The position numbers and the translations under genes were made by a program. This document shows, in pieces, positions 24,924 through 33,770 of a DNA stretch of 64,000 nucleotides (its first letter is position 1; every line of letters begins with the position of its first letter). Location: contig NZ_JBFTEH010000002.1 in the NCBI RefSeq assembly GCF_041027365.1, positions 1 through 64,000 on the forward strand, written 5' to 3'. This DNA comes from VKMB-3413 sp041027365. GTDB taxonomy: Bacteria; Pseudomonadota; Alphaproteobacteria; Rhizobiales; Rhizobiaceae. The notes below the pieces were generated by a model, which was given only the letters and a program-made list of their open reading frames with translations, searched no databases and was not told where the DNA came from.

Positions 24924-26306
24924 TCACTCCGCCGCCACACGCTCCGCCGCCGCCAGCGCCGCATGAATGCTTTCGGCCGCGATCTTGCCGTCCTCCACCG
25001 CCACCACCGTCAGGTCCTCGCCTCCGGCGACGCAGTCGCCGCCGGCCCAGACGCCGGCGAGCGTCGTGCGCCGATCGGCATCGACCGCGATCCGTCCGCG
25101 CTCCAGCGCGATGCCCTCGCCTTCCCCGTCGGTTCCGTGCGGCAGGAAGCTCTGGCCGATCGCCTTGAACACCTGGTCGGCCTCGATCGTGACGGTCTCG
25201 CCGGTGCCGGAGAGGCGCCCGCCCGGCCCCGTCACCGTCCGCTCCAGCTCGATCCCGACGACGTGGCCGGCTTCGGCGAGGATCCGCTTCGGCTGGAGAT
25301 TGCAGCGGATGTGCACCCCGCGGGTCGCGGCCACCTCCTGCTCGTAGGCCGAGGCATTCATCGCCTCGCGGCCGCGGCGGTAGGCGATCGTCACCTCCTC
25401 GGCGCCGAGCGCCTGCGCCTGCACGGCCGCGTCGATCGCCGTCATGCCGCCGCCGATCACCACCACGCGGCGCCCGACCGGCAGTTCGGAGAGGTCCCGC
25501 GTCTGGCGCAGGTCGGCGATCCAGGCAACCGCGTCGTGCAGGCCCTGGTGATCCTCGCCTTCGGACAGGCCGAGCGCGTTCACCCCGGCAAGGCCGAGGC
25601 CGAGGAACACCGCGTCGAAGTCGCGCCGCAGGTCCGCGAGGTGAATGTCGCGGCCGAGCGCCTGGCCGAGCCGCACGTCGATACCACCGATCTTCAGGAT
25701 GAAATTCGCCTCGGCCTGCGCGAAGTCCTCGGTCGCCTTGTAGGCGGCGATGCCGTACTCGTTGAGGCCGCCGAGCTTCTCGCGCGCATCGAACAGCGTC
25801 ACGTCGTGGCCGAGCATCGCCAGGCGGTGTGCGCAGGAGAGGCCCGCGGGGCCCGCGCCCACGACCGCGATCCGCCGGCCGGTCGACGGCGCCCGCGTGA
25901 AGGGATGGACGCCCGTCTCCATCAACCGGTCGGTGGCGTAGCGCTGCAGCATGCCGATCTTCACCGGCTGGCCCTCGGCGACCTCGCGCACGCAGACCTC
26001 CTCGCACAGCGTTTCGGTGGGGCAGACGCGGGCGCACATGCCGCCGAGGATGTTCGAGGCGAGGATCGTCTTTGCAGCGCCGACCGGATTGCCGCCCTGG
26101 ATCTCGCGGATGAACAGTGGGATGTCGATCGACGTCGGACAGGCCTGCATGCAGGGCGCGTCATAGCAGAAGTAGCAGCGATCCGCTTCGACCAGCGCCT
26201 CATGCGCTTCCAGCGGCGGGTGGAGGTCGGAGAAATTCCGCGCCAGCATGTCGGCGCCGATCCGGCCGGCGCTGATGTCGGGACGGATCGGCCGGGCGTC
26301 GCTCAT
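24924..26306 (-). CDS. preT: NAD-dependent dihydropyrimidine dehydrogenase subunit PreT, 460 aa
   Basis: This is a GltD-like electron-input subunit. The N-terminal Fe-S region has CYFCYDAPCMQACP (C44, C47, C52, C56) and MCARVCPTETLCEEVC. A FAD site follows (VVGAGPAGLSCAHRL) and an NAD(P)H site (VVIGGGMTAIDAA). It passes electrons from NAD(P)H to PreA. Two RutR-like half-site clusters lie about 100-130 bp upstream of its ATG. Confidence 0.95.
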   Translation of the reverse strand: MSDARPIRPDISAGRIGADMLARNFSDLHPPLEAHEALVEADRCYFCYDAPCMQACPTSIDIPLFIREIQGGNPVGAAKTILASNILGGMCARVCPTETLCEEVCVREVAEGQPVKIGMLQRYATDRLMETGVHPFTRAPSTGRRIAVVGAGPAGLSCAHRLAMLGHDVTLFDAREKLGGLNEYGIAAYKATEDFAQAEANFILKIGGIDVRLGQALGRDIHLADLRRDFDAVFLGLGLAGVNALGLSEGEDHQGLHDAVAWIADLRQTRDLSELPVGRRVVVIGGGMTAIDAAVQAQALGAEEVTIAYRRGREAMNASAYEQEVAATRGVHIRCNLQPKRILAEAGHVVGIELERTVTGPGGRLSGTGETVTIEADQVFKAIGQSFLPHGTDGEGEGIALERGRIAVDADRRTTLAGVWAGGDCVAGGEDLTVVAVEDGKIAAESIHAALAAAERVAAE

Positions 26307-26616
26307 CTCGCAGGCTCCACTCTCAATCTCCCCACGTCCGCCGAGGTCGCCAAGCGCTGGGGCTGCTCCTCAGGGAAGGTCAGATGAGAATGATCCTAAT
26401 TTTTCGGATGGTCAAATTTTTTATCGAATGGTCAAAAACGGCACCGCGCGGAGGCGCCTTCCTCTGTCGCAGCAGCGGTTCCGAAGAAGCGTCTTCGGGC
26501 GGATAGCCGGGCGAAAAGGTCCGGTACGGGTCCCTGCGGGATCGGGTCGAGATGCGGAACGACGAGGGACGGCGGATGGCGCGGAGGAGGAAGAGCGGGC
26601 AGCGCGGCGGCGCGCC
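26307..26616. other. Intergenic region upstream of preT
   Basis: This 310 bp stretch carries no gene. It holds the preT promoter area and the two TGGTCAAA boxes listed separately, in an AT-rich patch (26390-26440) that contrasts with its surroundings. Confidence 0.6.
26409..26436. promoter_or_regulatory. Two RutR-like boxes upstream of preT
   Basis: TGGTCAAA occurs at 26409-26416 and again at 26429-26436, 20 bp apart in the same orientation. Each has a full right half of the RutR consensus and a degenerate left half. The 20 bp spacing, two helical turns, would place two dimers on the same face of the DNA. Control of preT by RutR is likely. Confidence 0.65.
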
Positions 26617-27195
26617 TCACCGCTCGGGCTCGACCGGCCCGATGTGTCGCTCGTCTCCCGAAGCGTCCTCGCCGAACCGGTCGCCGGAGCCGTCGATGAC
26701 GGCAACGGCGTGGCCATAGGCGTGACCCGCGCGAACCATCGCGGCGACGTCCTTGTCGCGCCGCTCCGCCCGCTGGCGCAGGCGGAAGGGTCCGAGGCGG
26801 CGGCGGCGGGCATAAGCGAAGGCGGCGGTCGCCTCGTCGGTCTCGTCCTCGGCCAGCACCTCGTTGATCATCTCACCGTCGACGCCCTTCTGACGCAGCT
26901 TCGCTGCGGTCATCGAGCGTGAGGTTCCGCGGCGGCGCAGGCTGGCGGCGCGACCCTCGGCAAAGCTCCGGTCGTCGACGAGGCCGAGGTCGACGAGCCG
27001 GGCGAGCGTCGTCTCGATCAGCGCCTCGTGCCGGCCGGGATCGTCGCCCGCGGCGAGTGCGCGCCGCATCACCTTGCGCCGCAGGACGCGGCGCAGGTTC
27101 TCGACCGATGTGGCGTAGCGCTCGACATAATGTGCCGCCGCGCGCATCAGCCACTCCGCGCTGACCGGCCGGCTCGCAGGCTTGTCCGTGTCCAT
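26617..27195 (-). CDS. recX: RecX regulatory protein, 192 aa
   Basis: The sequence shows the tandem three-helix RecX repeats: AAAHYVERYATSVENLRRVLRRKV, then LVDLGLVDDRSFAEGRAASLRRRG and KLRQKGVDGEMINEVL. RecX binds RecA filaments and limits recombinase activity. The C-terminal 30 residues are acidic and not part of the family core. recA is not in the window. Confidence 0.85.
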   Translation of the reverse strand: MDTDKPASRPVSAEWLMRAAAHYVERYATSVENLRRVLRRKVMRRALAAGDDPGRHEALIETTLARLVDLGLVDDRSFAEGRAASLRRRGTSRSMTAAKLRQKGVDGEMINEVLAEDETDEATAAFAYARRRRLGPFRLRQRAERRDKDVAAMVRAGHAYGHAVAVIDGSGDRFGEDASGDERHIGPVEPER

Positions 27196-27392
27196 CGCCG
27201 CTTCTTAAGGTGCGCACGGCACGGCGGGCAACCGGCCGCCCCCCAGGAAGGCTACGCCGGGGGCACAGCCTCATCCGCACCGCCCGGCCAATTCCTGCAA
27301 GTGTCGCAGGAGACCCGGCCGGCCGGCTGCGGCCGGCGTCGACCAGATGCGAGCGATGCGGGCGGAAGAGAGCGCCCTTCGCGCGCGGCGGG

Positions 27393-28334
27393 TCACGCCG
27401 CGTCGACGAAGTCGGACAGGCTGTCGCACCAGCCGCGCATCAGCTGCGACAGGCGCGCATGCGCAAAATCGATGAAGGCGCGCACCGCCGGCAGCATCTC
27501 GCGGCGGGAGGTGAAGGCGATGTGCAGGATCGAGTGGTCGCCGCTCCAGTCCGGCAGCACGCGGACGAGTTCGCCGGAGCGGATCATGCTTGCCGTGAAC
27601 ATCTCGGGAAGCAGCGCGATGCCGCCGCCGTTCCTGGCGGCCTGGCTGTGGACGGAGAGCGAGGGGGAGATGATCTGCGGGAGGATGCGCACGCTCTGCG
27701 TCCCGCCGGCGCGATGGCTGAGACGCCAGGTCTCGCCGTCGATCCCGTCCTGCGCGATCGTCGCGAAGCGCGGCAGGTCGCGGGGAAAGGCAGGCGTTCC
27801 GGCCCGCTCCAGATAGGCCGGGCTTGCCACCAGCGCCTTCGACACGTCCGCGATCCGCTTGACGATCAGGTCGCCGTCGCCCGGCTGGTCGAGCGTACCG
27901 CCGCGGATCGCTACGTCGACATGTTCCTCGACGAGGTCGAAGCGGCGCATGCCGACCAGAAGCCGCACCCGCACCAGCGGATGGGCCGCCAGGAACTCCG
28001 GCAGGCCGGCGCCGAGCGTCGCGGCGCAGGCGCCGGGAAGACAGGCGACGGTGACGAGGCCCCGCGGCTCCGCGCTCATCGCCGTCGCCATCTGCTCCGC
28101 GGCCTCCATTTCGGCCACCGCGGCCCGGCACTTCTCGTAGAATTCCAGACCGATCGCCGTGACCGCGAAGCTGTGCGTGGTGCGGTCGATCAGGCGCACG
28201 CCCAGATCCTGCTCCAGTGCCAGCATCCGCCGCGACAGCGTCGACTTGCCGATGCCGATGTCGCGCGCGGCGGCATTGAAGCCGCCATTGCGCACGACGG
28301 CTTCGAAATAACGAAAATCGTTGAAATCACGCAT
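27393..28334 (-). CDS. LysR-family transcriptional regulator, 313 aa
   Basis: The N-terminal winged helix-turn-helix (RDFNDFRYFEAVVRNGGFNAAARDIGIGKSTLSRRM in part) is followed by the effector-binding domain. The ATG at 28334 gives the normal LysR start; a longer frame to 28484 adds 50 unlikely residues. It diverges from a small secreted-protein gene across 142 bp, the usual LysR layout, so that gene is its most likely target. Confidence 0.9.
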   Translation of the reverse strand: MRDFNDFRYFEAVVRNGGFNAAARDIGIGKSTLSRRMLALEQDLGVRLIDRTTHSFAVTAIGLEFYEKCRAAVAEMEAAEQMATAMSAEPRGLVTVACLPGACAATLGAGLPEFLAAHPLVRVRLLVGMRRFDLVEEHVDVAIRGGTLDQPGDGDLIVKRIADVSKALVASPAYLERAGTPAFPRDLPRFATIAQDGIDGETWRLSHRAGGTQSVRILPQIISPSLSVHSQAARNGGGIALLPEMFTASMIRSGELVRVLPDWSGDHSILHIAFTSRREMLPAVRAFIDFAHARLSQLMRGWCDSLSDFVDAA

Positions 28335-28476
28335 CTGCCCTGTCCCAAATTCGGGACGCAATGTCCCTCTCCCGGTTCTACCGCGTGTCCTGTTGCAGGA
28401 ATAGATCAGCCGCGAGCGCCGATGACGCAAAATTGGCATGGGCGAGCTCTGCTGACACGTCAAGAAAGGGATCACG

Positions 28477-28773
28477 ATGAGCAAGAAATGGATTGCGGCC
28501 GCAGCTGCCGGCGGTCTTCTCGTCGCCTCGAACGCTTCCTTCGCCGCGGGGCTGGTTCCGGGGTCGAGCTACACGTTCTACGATACGACTCCGGCTTCGA
28601 AGGTGCAGACGATCGCACCCACGGAGCAGCCGCTGTCGATCGACGGTCGCGGCACCTACAACATGCCGGCGGTATCGGCCGGCAATGCCGCGCGCCAGGA
28701 TCAGCGGGCGACCACGCCTGCGTCCTCGGGTCGGGCTGCGTTGATCGTTCCGGGCTCCGGCTACACCTTCTGA
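28477..28773 (+). CDS. Small secreted protein of unknown family, 98 aa
   Basis: A clear Sec signal peptide (residues 1-23, MSKKWIAAAAAGG to NASFA) leaves a mature protein of 75 residues. It begins AGLVPGSSYTF and ends LIVPGSGYTF, so almost the same nine-residue motif brackets the mature chain. The middle is Thr/Ser/Pro-rich and has no Cys. A ribosome binding site (aaaggga) precedes the ATG and a perfect terminator follows. I do not recognise the family. Confidence 0.8.
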   Translation: MSKKWIAAAAAGGLLVASNASFAAGLVPGSSYTFYDTTPASKVQTIAPTEQPLSIDGRGTYNMPAVSAGNAARQDQRATTPASSGRAALIVPGSGYTF

Positions 28774-29172
28774 ACACACTACTTTCCGGCCGGACTTGAA
28801 CCGGACAGAGCCTCCGTCCCGCTTCCCGCGGGACGGAGGCTTTTTCATGTGCCGCCTCCGGTGCGCAGCCTTCGGCGGACGCGCCCGCGCCGGTGCCGGC
28901 CGGCCGGACGATGCGGCCGCGGCACCCGCCTGCCTGCGGCGAGTGCATCGGCGACCCGTCCCGCCCAAGCGCTTGCGCGACCGGTCAATTCCCCTTAACG
29001 GACGGAGGCTTTTTCGTGGACCTGCGCCCTCGTGCATGGCATGCACCGCGCGGGCGCGGCCGGTCTCCGGCATGTCCCGATCAGCAAGATGACGAAACAG
29101 ACGGCGCCGGAAGCCTCATCCTTCCCGGATGCCGCACAATCCTCGGGCAAAACGAGGGGGGATCCTGGCCGT
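28774..29172. other. Intergenic region between secreted-protein gene and TRAP operon
   Basis: This 399 bp stretch contains the terminator at 28809-28845 and a repeated 17 bp fragment of its 3' arm plus T-run at 28999-29015, without the 5' arm. No gene is convincing. The TRAP operon promoter should lie in its right part. Confidence 0.6.
28809..28845 (+). terminator. Strong Rho-independent terminator of the secreted-protein gene
   Basis: The 14 bp perfect stem agcctccgtcccgc / gcgggacggaggct closes on ttcc and is followed by TTTTT. It lies 35 bp after the stop codon. Confidence 0.93.
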
Positions 29173-29814
29173 ATGTCGGCTCTCATGTCCTTTGCACGCG
29201 GTATCGACCGGGTGACGACCTTCATCGGCCGGGCGGTCGCCTGGCTGATCCTGGTGGTCGTCTTGGTGAGTGCCGGCAACGCGGTCATCCGCAAGATCTT
29301 CGACATGTCGTCGAATGCCTGGCTCGAACTGCAGTGGTATCTGTTCGGCGCGATCTTCATGCTCGCCGCCGCCTGGACCCTGCAGCGCAACGAGCACATC
29401 CGCGTCGACATCATCTCGAACATGCTGTCGAAGAAGACGCGCGACTGGATCGACTTCCTCGGCCACATCTTCTTCCTTCTGCCGTTCTGTGTGCTGATGA
29501 CCTGGCTGCTGGTGCCGTATGTCATCCAGTCCTTCGAGCGGCAGGAATACTCGCCGAATGCCGGCGGCCTGATCATCTGGCCGGCCAAGGCCCTGCTTCT
29601 GGCGGGCTTCGTCCTCCTGCTGCTGCAGGCGGTCTCCGAGCTCATCAAGCGGACGGCCGTCTTGTTCTTCGGCTTCGAGGACACGACGCCGATGGCGGCC
29701 TCGCATGCCGAGGCGGGCGAACTGGCGGCGCTGGAGCCGGACGCACCGGAAGGCGGTGCCGAGGCGCCGGAGGCCGGCCGTGTCCGTGAGCGCGATTCGG
29801 GAGCGGCACGATGA
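29173..29814 (+). CDS. TRAP transporter small permease (DctQ-like), 213 aa
   Basis: The protein has four membrane segments with the DctQ pattern (WLELQWYLFGAIFMLAAAWTLQRNEHIRVDI). An acidic, Ala-rich C-terminal tail of about 45 residues is longer than usual. The ATG at 29173 begins the conserved part; the longer frame from 29032 is unlikely. It overlaps the large permease gene by 4 bp. The family hallmark RNEHIRVD suits the mannitol/chloroaromatic or keto-acid type of TRAP systems. Confidence 0.9.
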   Translation: MSALMSFARGIDRVTTFIGRAVAWLILVVVLVSAGNAVIRKIFDMSSNAWLELQWYLFGAIFMLAAAWTLQRNEHIRVDIISNMLSKKTRDWIDFLGHIFFLLPFCVLMTWLLVPYVIQSFERQEYSPNAGGLIIWPAKALLLAGFVLLLLQAVSELIKRTAVLFFGFEDTTPMAASHAEAGELAALEPDAPEGGAEAPEAGRVRERDSGAAR

Positions 29815-31823
29815 GCGAATTCGTCGCCCACAATCTCGCGCCGATCATGTTCGGCTCGCTGGTGATCGTGCTCCTGCTCGGCTACCCCGTCGCCTTCTCG
29901 CTCGCCGCGATCGGCCTCGGCTACTTCGTCGTCGGCGTCGAGCTCGCCCCGCATTCGACCGACATCAACCTGTTCTGGCCGCTTCTGAAGGCGCTGCCGG
30001 ACCGGTTCTTCGGCGGCGTCATGTCGAACGACACGCTGCTGGCGATCCCCTTCTTCACCTTCATGGGGCTGATTCTCGAACGGTCCGGCATGGCCGAGGA
30101 CCTGCTCGAGACGATCGGCCAGCTGTTCGGCCCCTTGCGCGGCGGCCTCGCCTATGCGGTGATCTTCGTCGGCGCGCTGCTCGCCGCAACGACCGGCGTC
30201 GTCGCGGCGTCGGTCATCGCGATGGGCCTGATCTCGCTGCCGATCATGCTGCGCTACGGCTACGACCGGCGTCTCGCCTCCGGCGTCATCGTGGCCTCGG
30301 GGACGCTGGCGCAGATCGTGCCGCCCTCGCTGGTGCTGATCGTCCTTGCCGATCAGCTCGGCCGCTCGGTCGGCGACATGTATTCCGGCGCGCTCGTCCC
30401 CTCGCTGGTGCTGACCGGCCTCTACGTCGCCTACATCGTCGGCATGACGATCTTCCGGGCGAAGTCGGCCCCGGCCCTCCCGATGGAGGCGCGCACGCTC
30501 GGGCGCGGCGTCACCTCGCTGATCGTTTCCGTCGTCCTCGCGGTCGCGCTGAGCTATGCCGCGAGCGTCTATCTCGAGGACAAGGTGCAGCAGGGCGCGG
30601 TGATCTGGGGCGCCTGCGTCGGCGTCCTCGCGATCTACCTCGTCGCCGTCGTCAACAAGGCGCTCAAGCTCAAGCTCCTGTCGTACCTCAGCCAGCAGGT
30701 GATCATCGTGATGATCCCGCCGCTGGCGCTGATCTTCCTGGTGCTCGGCACGATCTTCCTCGGCGTCGCGACGCCGACGGAGGGCGGCGCGATGGGCGCG
30801 GTCGGCGCGCTGGCGCTGGCCTTCGGCAAGCGCAAGCTGAACCTCTCCCTGATGACGCAGGCGATGGAATCGACGACGAAGCTTTCCGCCTTCGTTCTTT
30901 TCGTCCTCGTCGGCAGCCGGGTCTTCTCGCTGACCTTCTACGGCGTCAACGGCCATATCTGGGTCGAGGAGCTGCTGACGTCCGTGCCGGGCGGCGAGAC
31001 CGGCTTCCTGATCGTCGTCAACCTCCTGGTCTTCTTCCTCGCCTTCTTCCTCGACTTCTTCGAGCTCGCCTTCATCATCGTGCCGCTGCTCGCGCCGGCG
31101 GCGGACAAGCTCGGCATCGACCTGATCTGGTTCGGTGTGCTCCTCGGCATCAACATGCAGACGAGCTTCATGCATCCGCCGTTCGGCTTCGCGCTCTTCT
31201 ACCTGCGTTCGGTGGCGGCCAAGGTGCCGTATCTCGACCGCGTGACCGGCAAGCGCATGCAACCGGTGACGACCGGCCAGATCTATTGGGGCGCCCTGCC
31301 CTTCGTCTGCATCCAGGTCATCATGGTGGCGCTGACGATCATCTTCCCGCAGATGGTGATGCGCTACAAGGCGACGGGGCCGGCGGTCGATACGAGCAAC
31401 ATCCAGCTGCAGCTGCCGAACATGGGCGGCGGCAATGGCGGCGACTTCGGCCTGCCGCCGCTCGGCGGCGCATCCGGCACCGCCGGCCCGGGCGCGGCCG
31501 GGGGCGCTTCGTCGGGCCAGAACAATCCGCTGGGCCTGCCGCCGCTGGCCTTTCCGGGTGCTCCTTCGGGTGGTGCTTCTGGGCCAGCGGCTCCGGCAGC
31601 GCCTGCTCGAGGTGCGGGCAGCGCCTCGCGGCCGCAGCCTGCACTCGGCCTGCCGCCGCTCGACCTCGACCAGCCGGCCGGGAGCTCCAGCGGCAGCACC
31701 GGCGCTGCTGCACCCGCGCCGGCCACAGCACCGCCGCCCGGTGTCGCGGCACCGACGGCGCCGGCCCAGCCGTCGCAGGGCAAGCCCGCGGTCGACCTGT
31801 CGCAGCCGCCCTCGTTCAACTGA
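29811..31823 (+). CDS. TRAP transporter large permease (DctM-like) with low-complexity C-terminal tail, 670 aa
   Basis: Residues 1 to about 525 form the multi-span DctM permease (for example GVVAASVIAMGLISLPIML and ATPTEGGAMGAVGALAL, the conserved TRAP motif). Residues about 530-670 form a soluble Gly/Pro/Ala/Ser-rich tail with three spaced GLPPL motifs (DFGLPPLGG, LGLPPLAFP, LGLPPLDLD). Such a tail is not part of the normal family. It works with the small permease upstream, and probably with the Tat-exported binding proteins at 34.8-37.3 kb. Confidence 0.92.
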   Translation: MSEFVAHNLAPIMFGSLVIVLLLGYPVAFSLAAIGLGYFVVGVELAPHSTDINLFWPLLKALPDRFFGGVMSNDTLLAIPFFTFMGLILERSGMAEDLLETIGQLFGPLRGGLAYAVIFVGALLAATTGVVAASVIAMGLISLPIMLRYGYDRRLASGVIVASGTLAQIVPPSLVLIVLADQLGRSVGDMYSGALVPSLVLTGLYVAYIVGMTIFRAKSAPALPMEARTLGRGVTSLIVSVVLAVALSYAASVYLEDKVQQGAVIWGACVGVLAIYLVAVVNKALKLKLLSYLSQQVIIVMIPPLALIFLVLGTIFLGVATPTEGGAMGAVGALALAFGKRKLNLSLMTQAMESTTKLSAFVLFVLVGSRVFSLTFYGVNGHIWVEELLTSVPGGETGFLIVVNLLVFFLAFFLDFFELAFIIVPLLAPAADKLGIDLIWFGVLLGINMQTSFMHPPFGFALFYLRSVAAKVPYLDRVTGKRMQPVTTGQIYWGALPFVCIQVIMVALTIIFPQMVMRYKATGPAVDTSNIQLQLPNMGGGNGGDFGLPPLGGASGTAGPGAAGGASSGQNNPLGLPPLAFPGAPSGGASGPAAPAAPARGAGSASRPQPALGLPPLDLDQPAGSSSGSTGAAAPAPATAPPPGVAAPTAPAQPSQGKPAVDLSQPPSFN

Positions 31824-31893
31824 GATCGCCGCTTCCGCGCCGAAGCGACGCAAGGTAAACATCGCGGGCATTCCACATCTAGGGATTCCCGCG

Positions 31894-32895
31894 ATGATCC
31901 GCCCGCTCCTCGTCGTCACGCTGCTCTGCGGCAGCGCGCTCGCTGCCCGCGCCAACGACACGACGGCCAATCTCGCCGTCGGCGGCCTCGTCTTCACCAG
32001 GACCAACGCCGTCGCGATGCGATCGGAGGCCCTGTCGATCTCGCAGCAGCGCGTCGACGTCGCCTATGTCTTCGTGAACGAAAGCGAGCAGCCGGTCACG
32101 ACGACGGTCGCCTTCCCGCTGCCGACGATCCAGCTCGACCCGTTCGACTTCAACGTCGACATCCCGAGCGACGACCCGGGCAATCCGTTCGCCTTCCGCA
32201 CGAGCGTCGACGGCCAGCCGGTGACCATGGCGGTCGACCGCGCGGCCTTCGTCGGCGACAGGAACGTCACCGCGATCCTGCAGAAGCTGGGCGTTGCCTT
32301 CGCGCCGCCGACCGAGGCGACGACCGCCGCGCTCGACGCCCTGCCCCAGCCGGAGAAGAAGCGGCTGGAAGCGGCCGGCATCGCCAAGACGGACAGCTTC
32401 GACGCCGGCAAGGGCTGGGAGACGCATCTGGCGCCGGCCTGGGCCTATCGGATCACCTATCACTGGGACCAGACCTTTCCGCCCGGCCGGCCGGTCTCCG
32501 TCACCCACAGCTACAAGCCCTCCGTCGGCGCGACCGTCGCGACGCCGCTCGGCTCGAAATACGCAACGCCGCAGGAGATCGCAGAGAAGCGCAAGCGCTA
32601 CTGCATCGAGGATGACCTGATGCGAACGGTCGCGAAGCGGACGAGAGCAGCCGAGGCGTCCGGCGGCATCGGCTTTTCCGAACGCTGGATCGACTATGTC
32701 CTGACGACCGGCGCCAACTGGGCGAAGCCGATCGGCTCCTTCAGCCTCTCCGTCGACAAGGGCGCGCCGCAGAACCTCGTCAGCTTCTGCGCGACCGGCG
32801 TGACGAAGATCGGCCCGACGCGGTTCCAGGTGAAGAAGCAGAACTTCCTGCCCAAATCGGACCTCGCGATCCTGATCCTGGTGCCGGGGTCCTAG
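31894..32895 (+). CDS. DUF4424 exported protein, 333 aa
   Basis: A signal peptide (MIRPLLVVTLLCGSALAARA) is followed by a domain with NDTTANLAVGGLVFTRTNAVAMRSEAL, the usual opening of DUF4424 proteins, and a C-terminal VKKQNFLPKSDLAILIL. The location is probably periplasmic and the function unknown. It lies 70 bp after the TRAP large permease gene, in the same direction, and may be read with it. Confidence 0.85.
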   Translation: MIRPLLVVTLLCGSALAARANDTTANLAVGGLVFTRTNAVAMRSEALSISQQRVDVAYVFVNESEQPVTTTVAFPLPTIQLDPFDFNVDIPSDDPGNPFAFRTSVDGQPVTMAVDRAAFVGDRNVTAILQKLGVAFAPPTEATTAALDALPQPEKKRLEAAGIAKTDSFDAGKGWETHLAPAWAYRITYHWDQTFPPGRPVSVTHSYKPSVGATVATPLGSKYATPQEIAEKRKRYCIEDDLMRTVAKRTRAAEASGGIGFSERWIDYVLTTGANWAKPIGSFSLSVDKGAPQNLVSFCATGVTKIGPTRFQVKKQNFLPKSDLAILILVPGS

Positions 32896-32925
32896 GCGGT
32901 GGAGGACCCGACCGGCGGACCAGCG

Positions 32926-33249
32926 TCAAAGGATCGTCTCGACGCCCTTCTGCTTCGCCAGAGAGAGCAGTTTCAGGGATGAGCCGCTCGGCCGCTTCTC
33001 GCCCTGCTCCCATTTGCTGACGACGGACGTGCTGACGTTCAACACCTTGGCGAAGACCGCCTGGCTCATCTGAGCCGCCTCACGGATGTCTCGGATTTCC
33101 TCTGCATCGAGCTCTCGAACAGTGGTCAGGCACTCGATGTCGAAATCCCGCATCGTCCGCCGATCGATCGCGCCGACCTTGTGGAGCCCCTCCATGGCGG
33201 AGTGAAGGGACCGCAAAGCCTTACTCCGATACGTCTTCCGCCGCTCCAT
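32926..33249 (-). CDS. HigA-like XRE-family antitoxin, 107 aa
   Basis: A C-terminal helix-turn-helix (MSQAVFAKVLNVSTSVVSKWEQG) follows an N-terminal region of about 60 residues with AMEGLHKVGAID. This is the HigA-like antitoxin layout that pairs with the RelE-type toxin gene upstream. The ATG at 33249 lies inside the toxin's 3' end (29 bp overlap), so the two are coupled. Confidence 0.82.
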   Translation of the reverse strand: MERRKTYRSKALRSLHSAMEGLHKVGAIDRRTMRDFDIECLTTVRELDAEEIRDIREAAQMSQAVFAKVLNVSTSVVSKWEQGEKRPSGSSLKLLSLAKQKGVETIL

Positions 33250-33614
33250 AATCCACCTCGATCCATTCTTCCGCTCGCAGAAGCGCGTCGATCGCTTCGG
33301 GGCCGAGATCGGCGATATGCCTGGCTGCGGCGCGATACGCGCGCAGTTCGCCGGAGCTGAGCGTCGCTTTGTCCCGCTTGCCGAAGAGATGCACGAACAC
33401 GATCCGGTCCGCGACCTTGTAAACGATGATGGCCCGATGACCGCCGCTTCGCCCGCCCGCACCCTGTGAGATCCGCCGCTTGACCAGATAGGCGCCGAGA
33501 TCGGCATCGATCTTCCCGGCCAGCGTCCGCGCCACAACACGCGTCAGTTCGGGCGCCGTCACCTTCCTCCCGTCGCGCGAGGCGCTCGAACTCCTTGGTC
33601 TTGAAGACCCGCAT
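33221..33614 (-). pseudogene. Frameshifted RelE/HigB-like toxin gene
   Basis: Two frames together make one family protein. The first, from the ATG at 33614, reads MRVFKTKEFERLARRE. The second carries on with VTAPELTRVVARTLAGKIDADLG, then KRRISQGAGGRSGGHRAIIVY and FVHLFGKRDKATLS. Dropping one G from the GGGAGGAAGG run near 33565-33572 joins them. The toxin is probably inactive by a one-base insertion, unless the run is a sequencing error or slippage site. Its antitoxin gene is intact. Confidence 0.75.
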
Positions 33615-33770
33615 CGTCCCCGCCGGCGGCAGCGTTCAGCAGACCGTCTTCCGGCGCAACTGTACGCGCAGATACCCATTTGCCGCCTAATCTATAGGAC
33701 CTGGTCTTATGGATCGATCCTGAGGCCGAAGATCCGCAAGGGCGGCATCATCGCCTCGAGGATATGTCGC

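Noticed and set aside
28995..32006. A minus-strand open frame of about 1000 codons
   Set aside because: It is antisense to the TRAP permease genes, rich in Arg/Asp/His/Gln from GC-rich third-position bias, and has no family features. The plus-strand genes explain the sequence.
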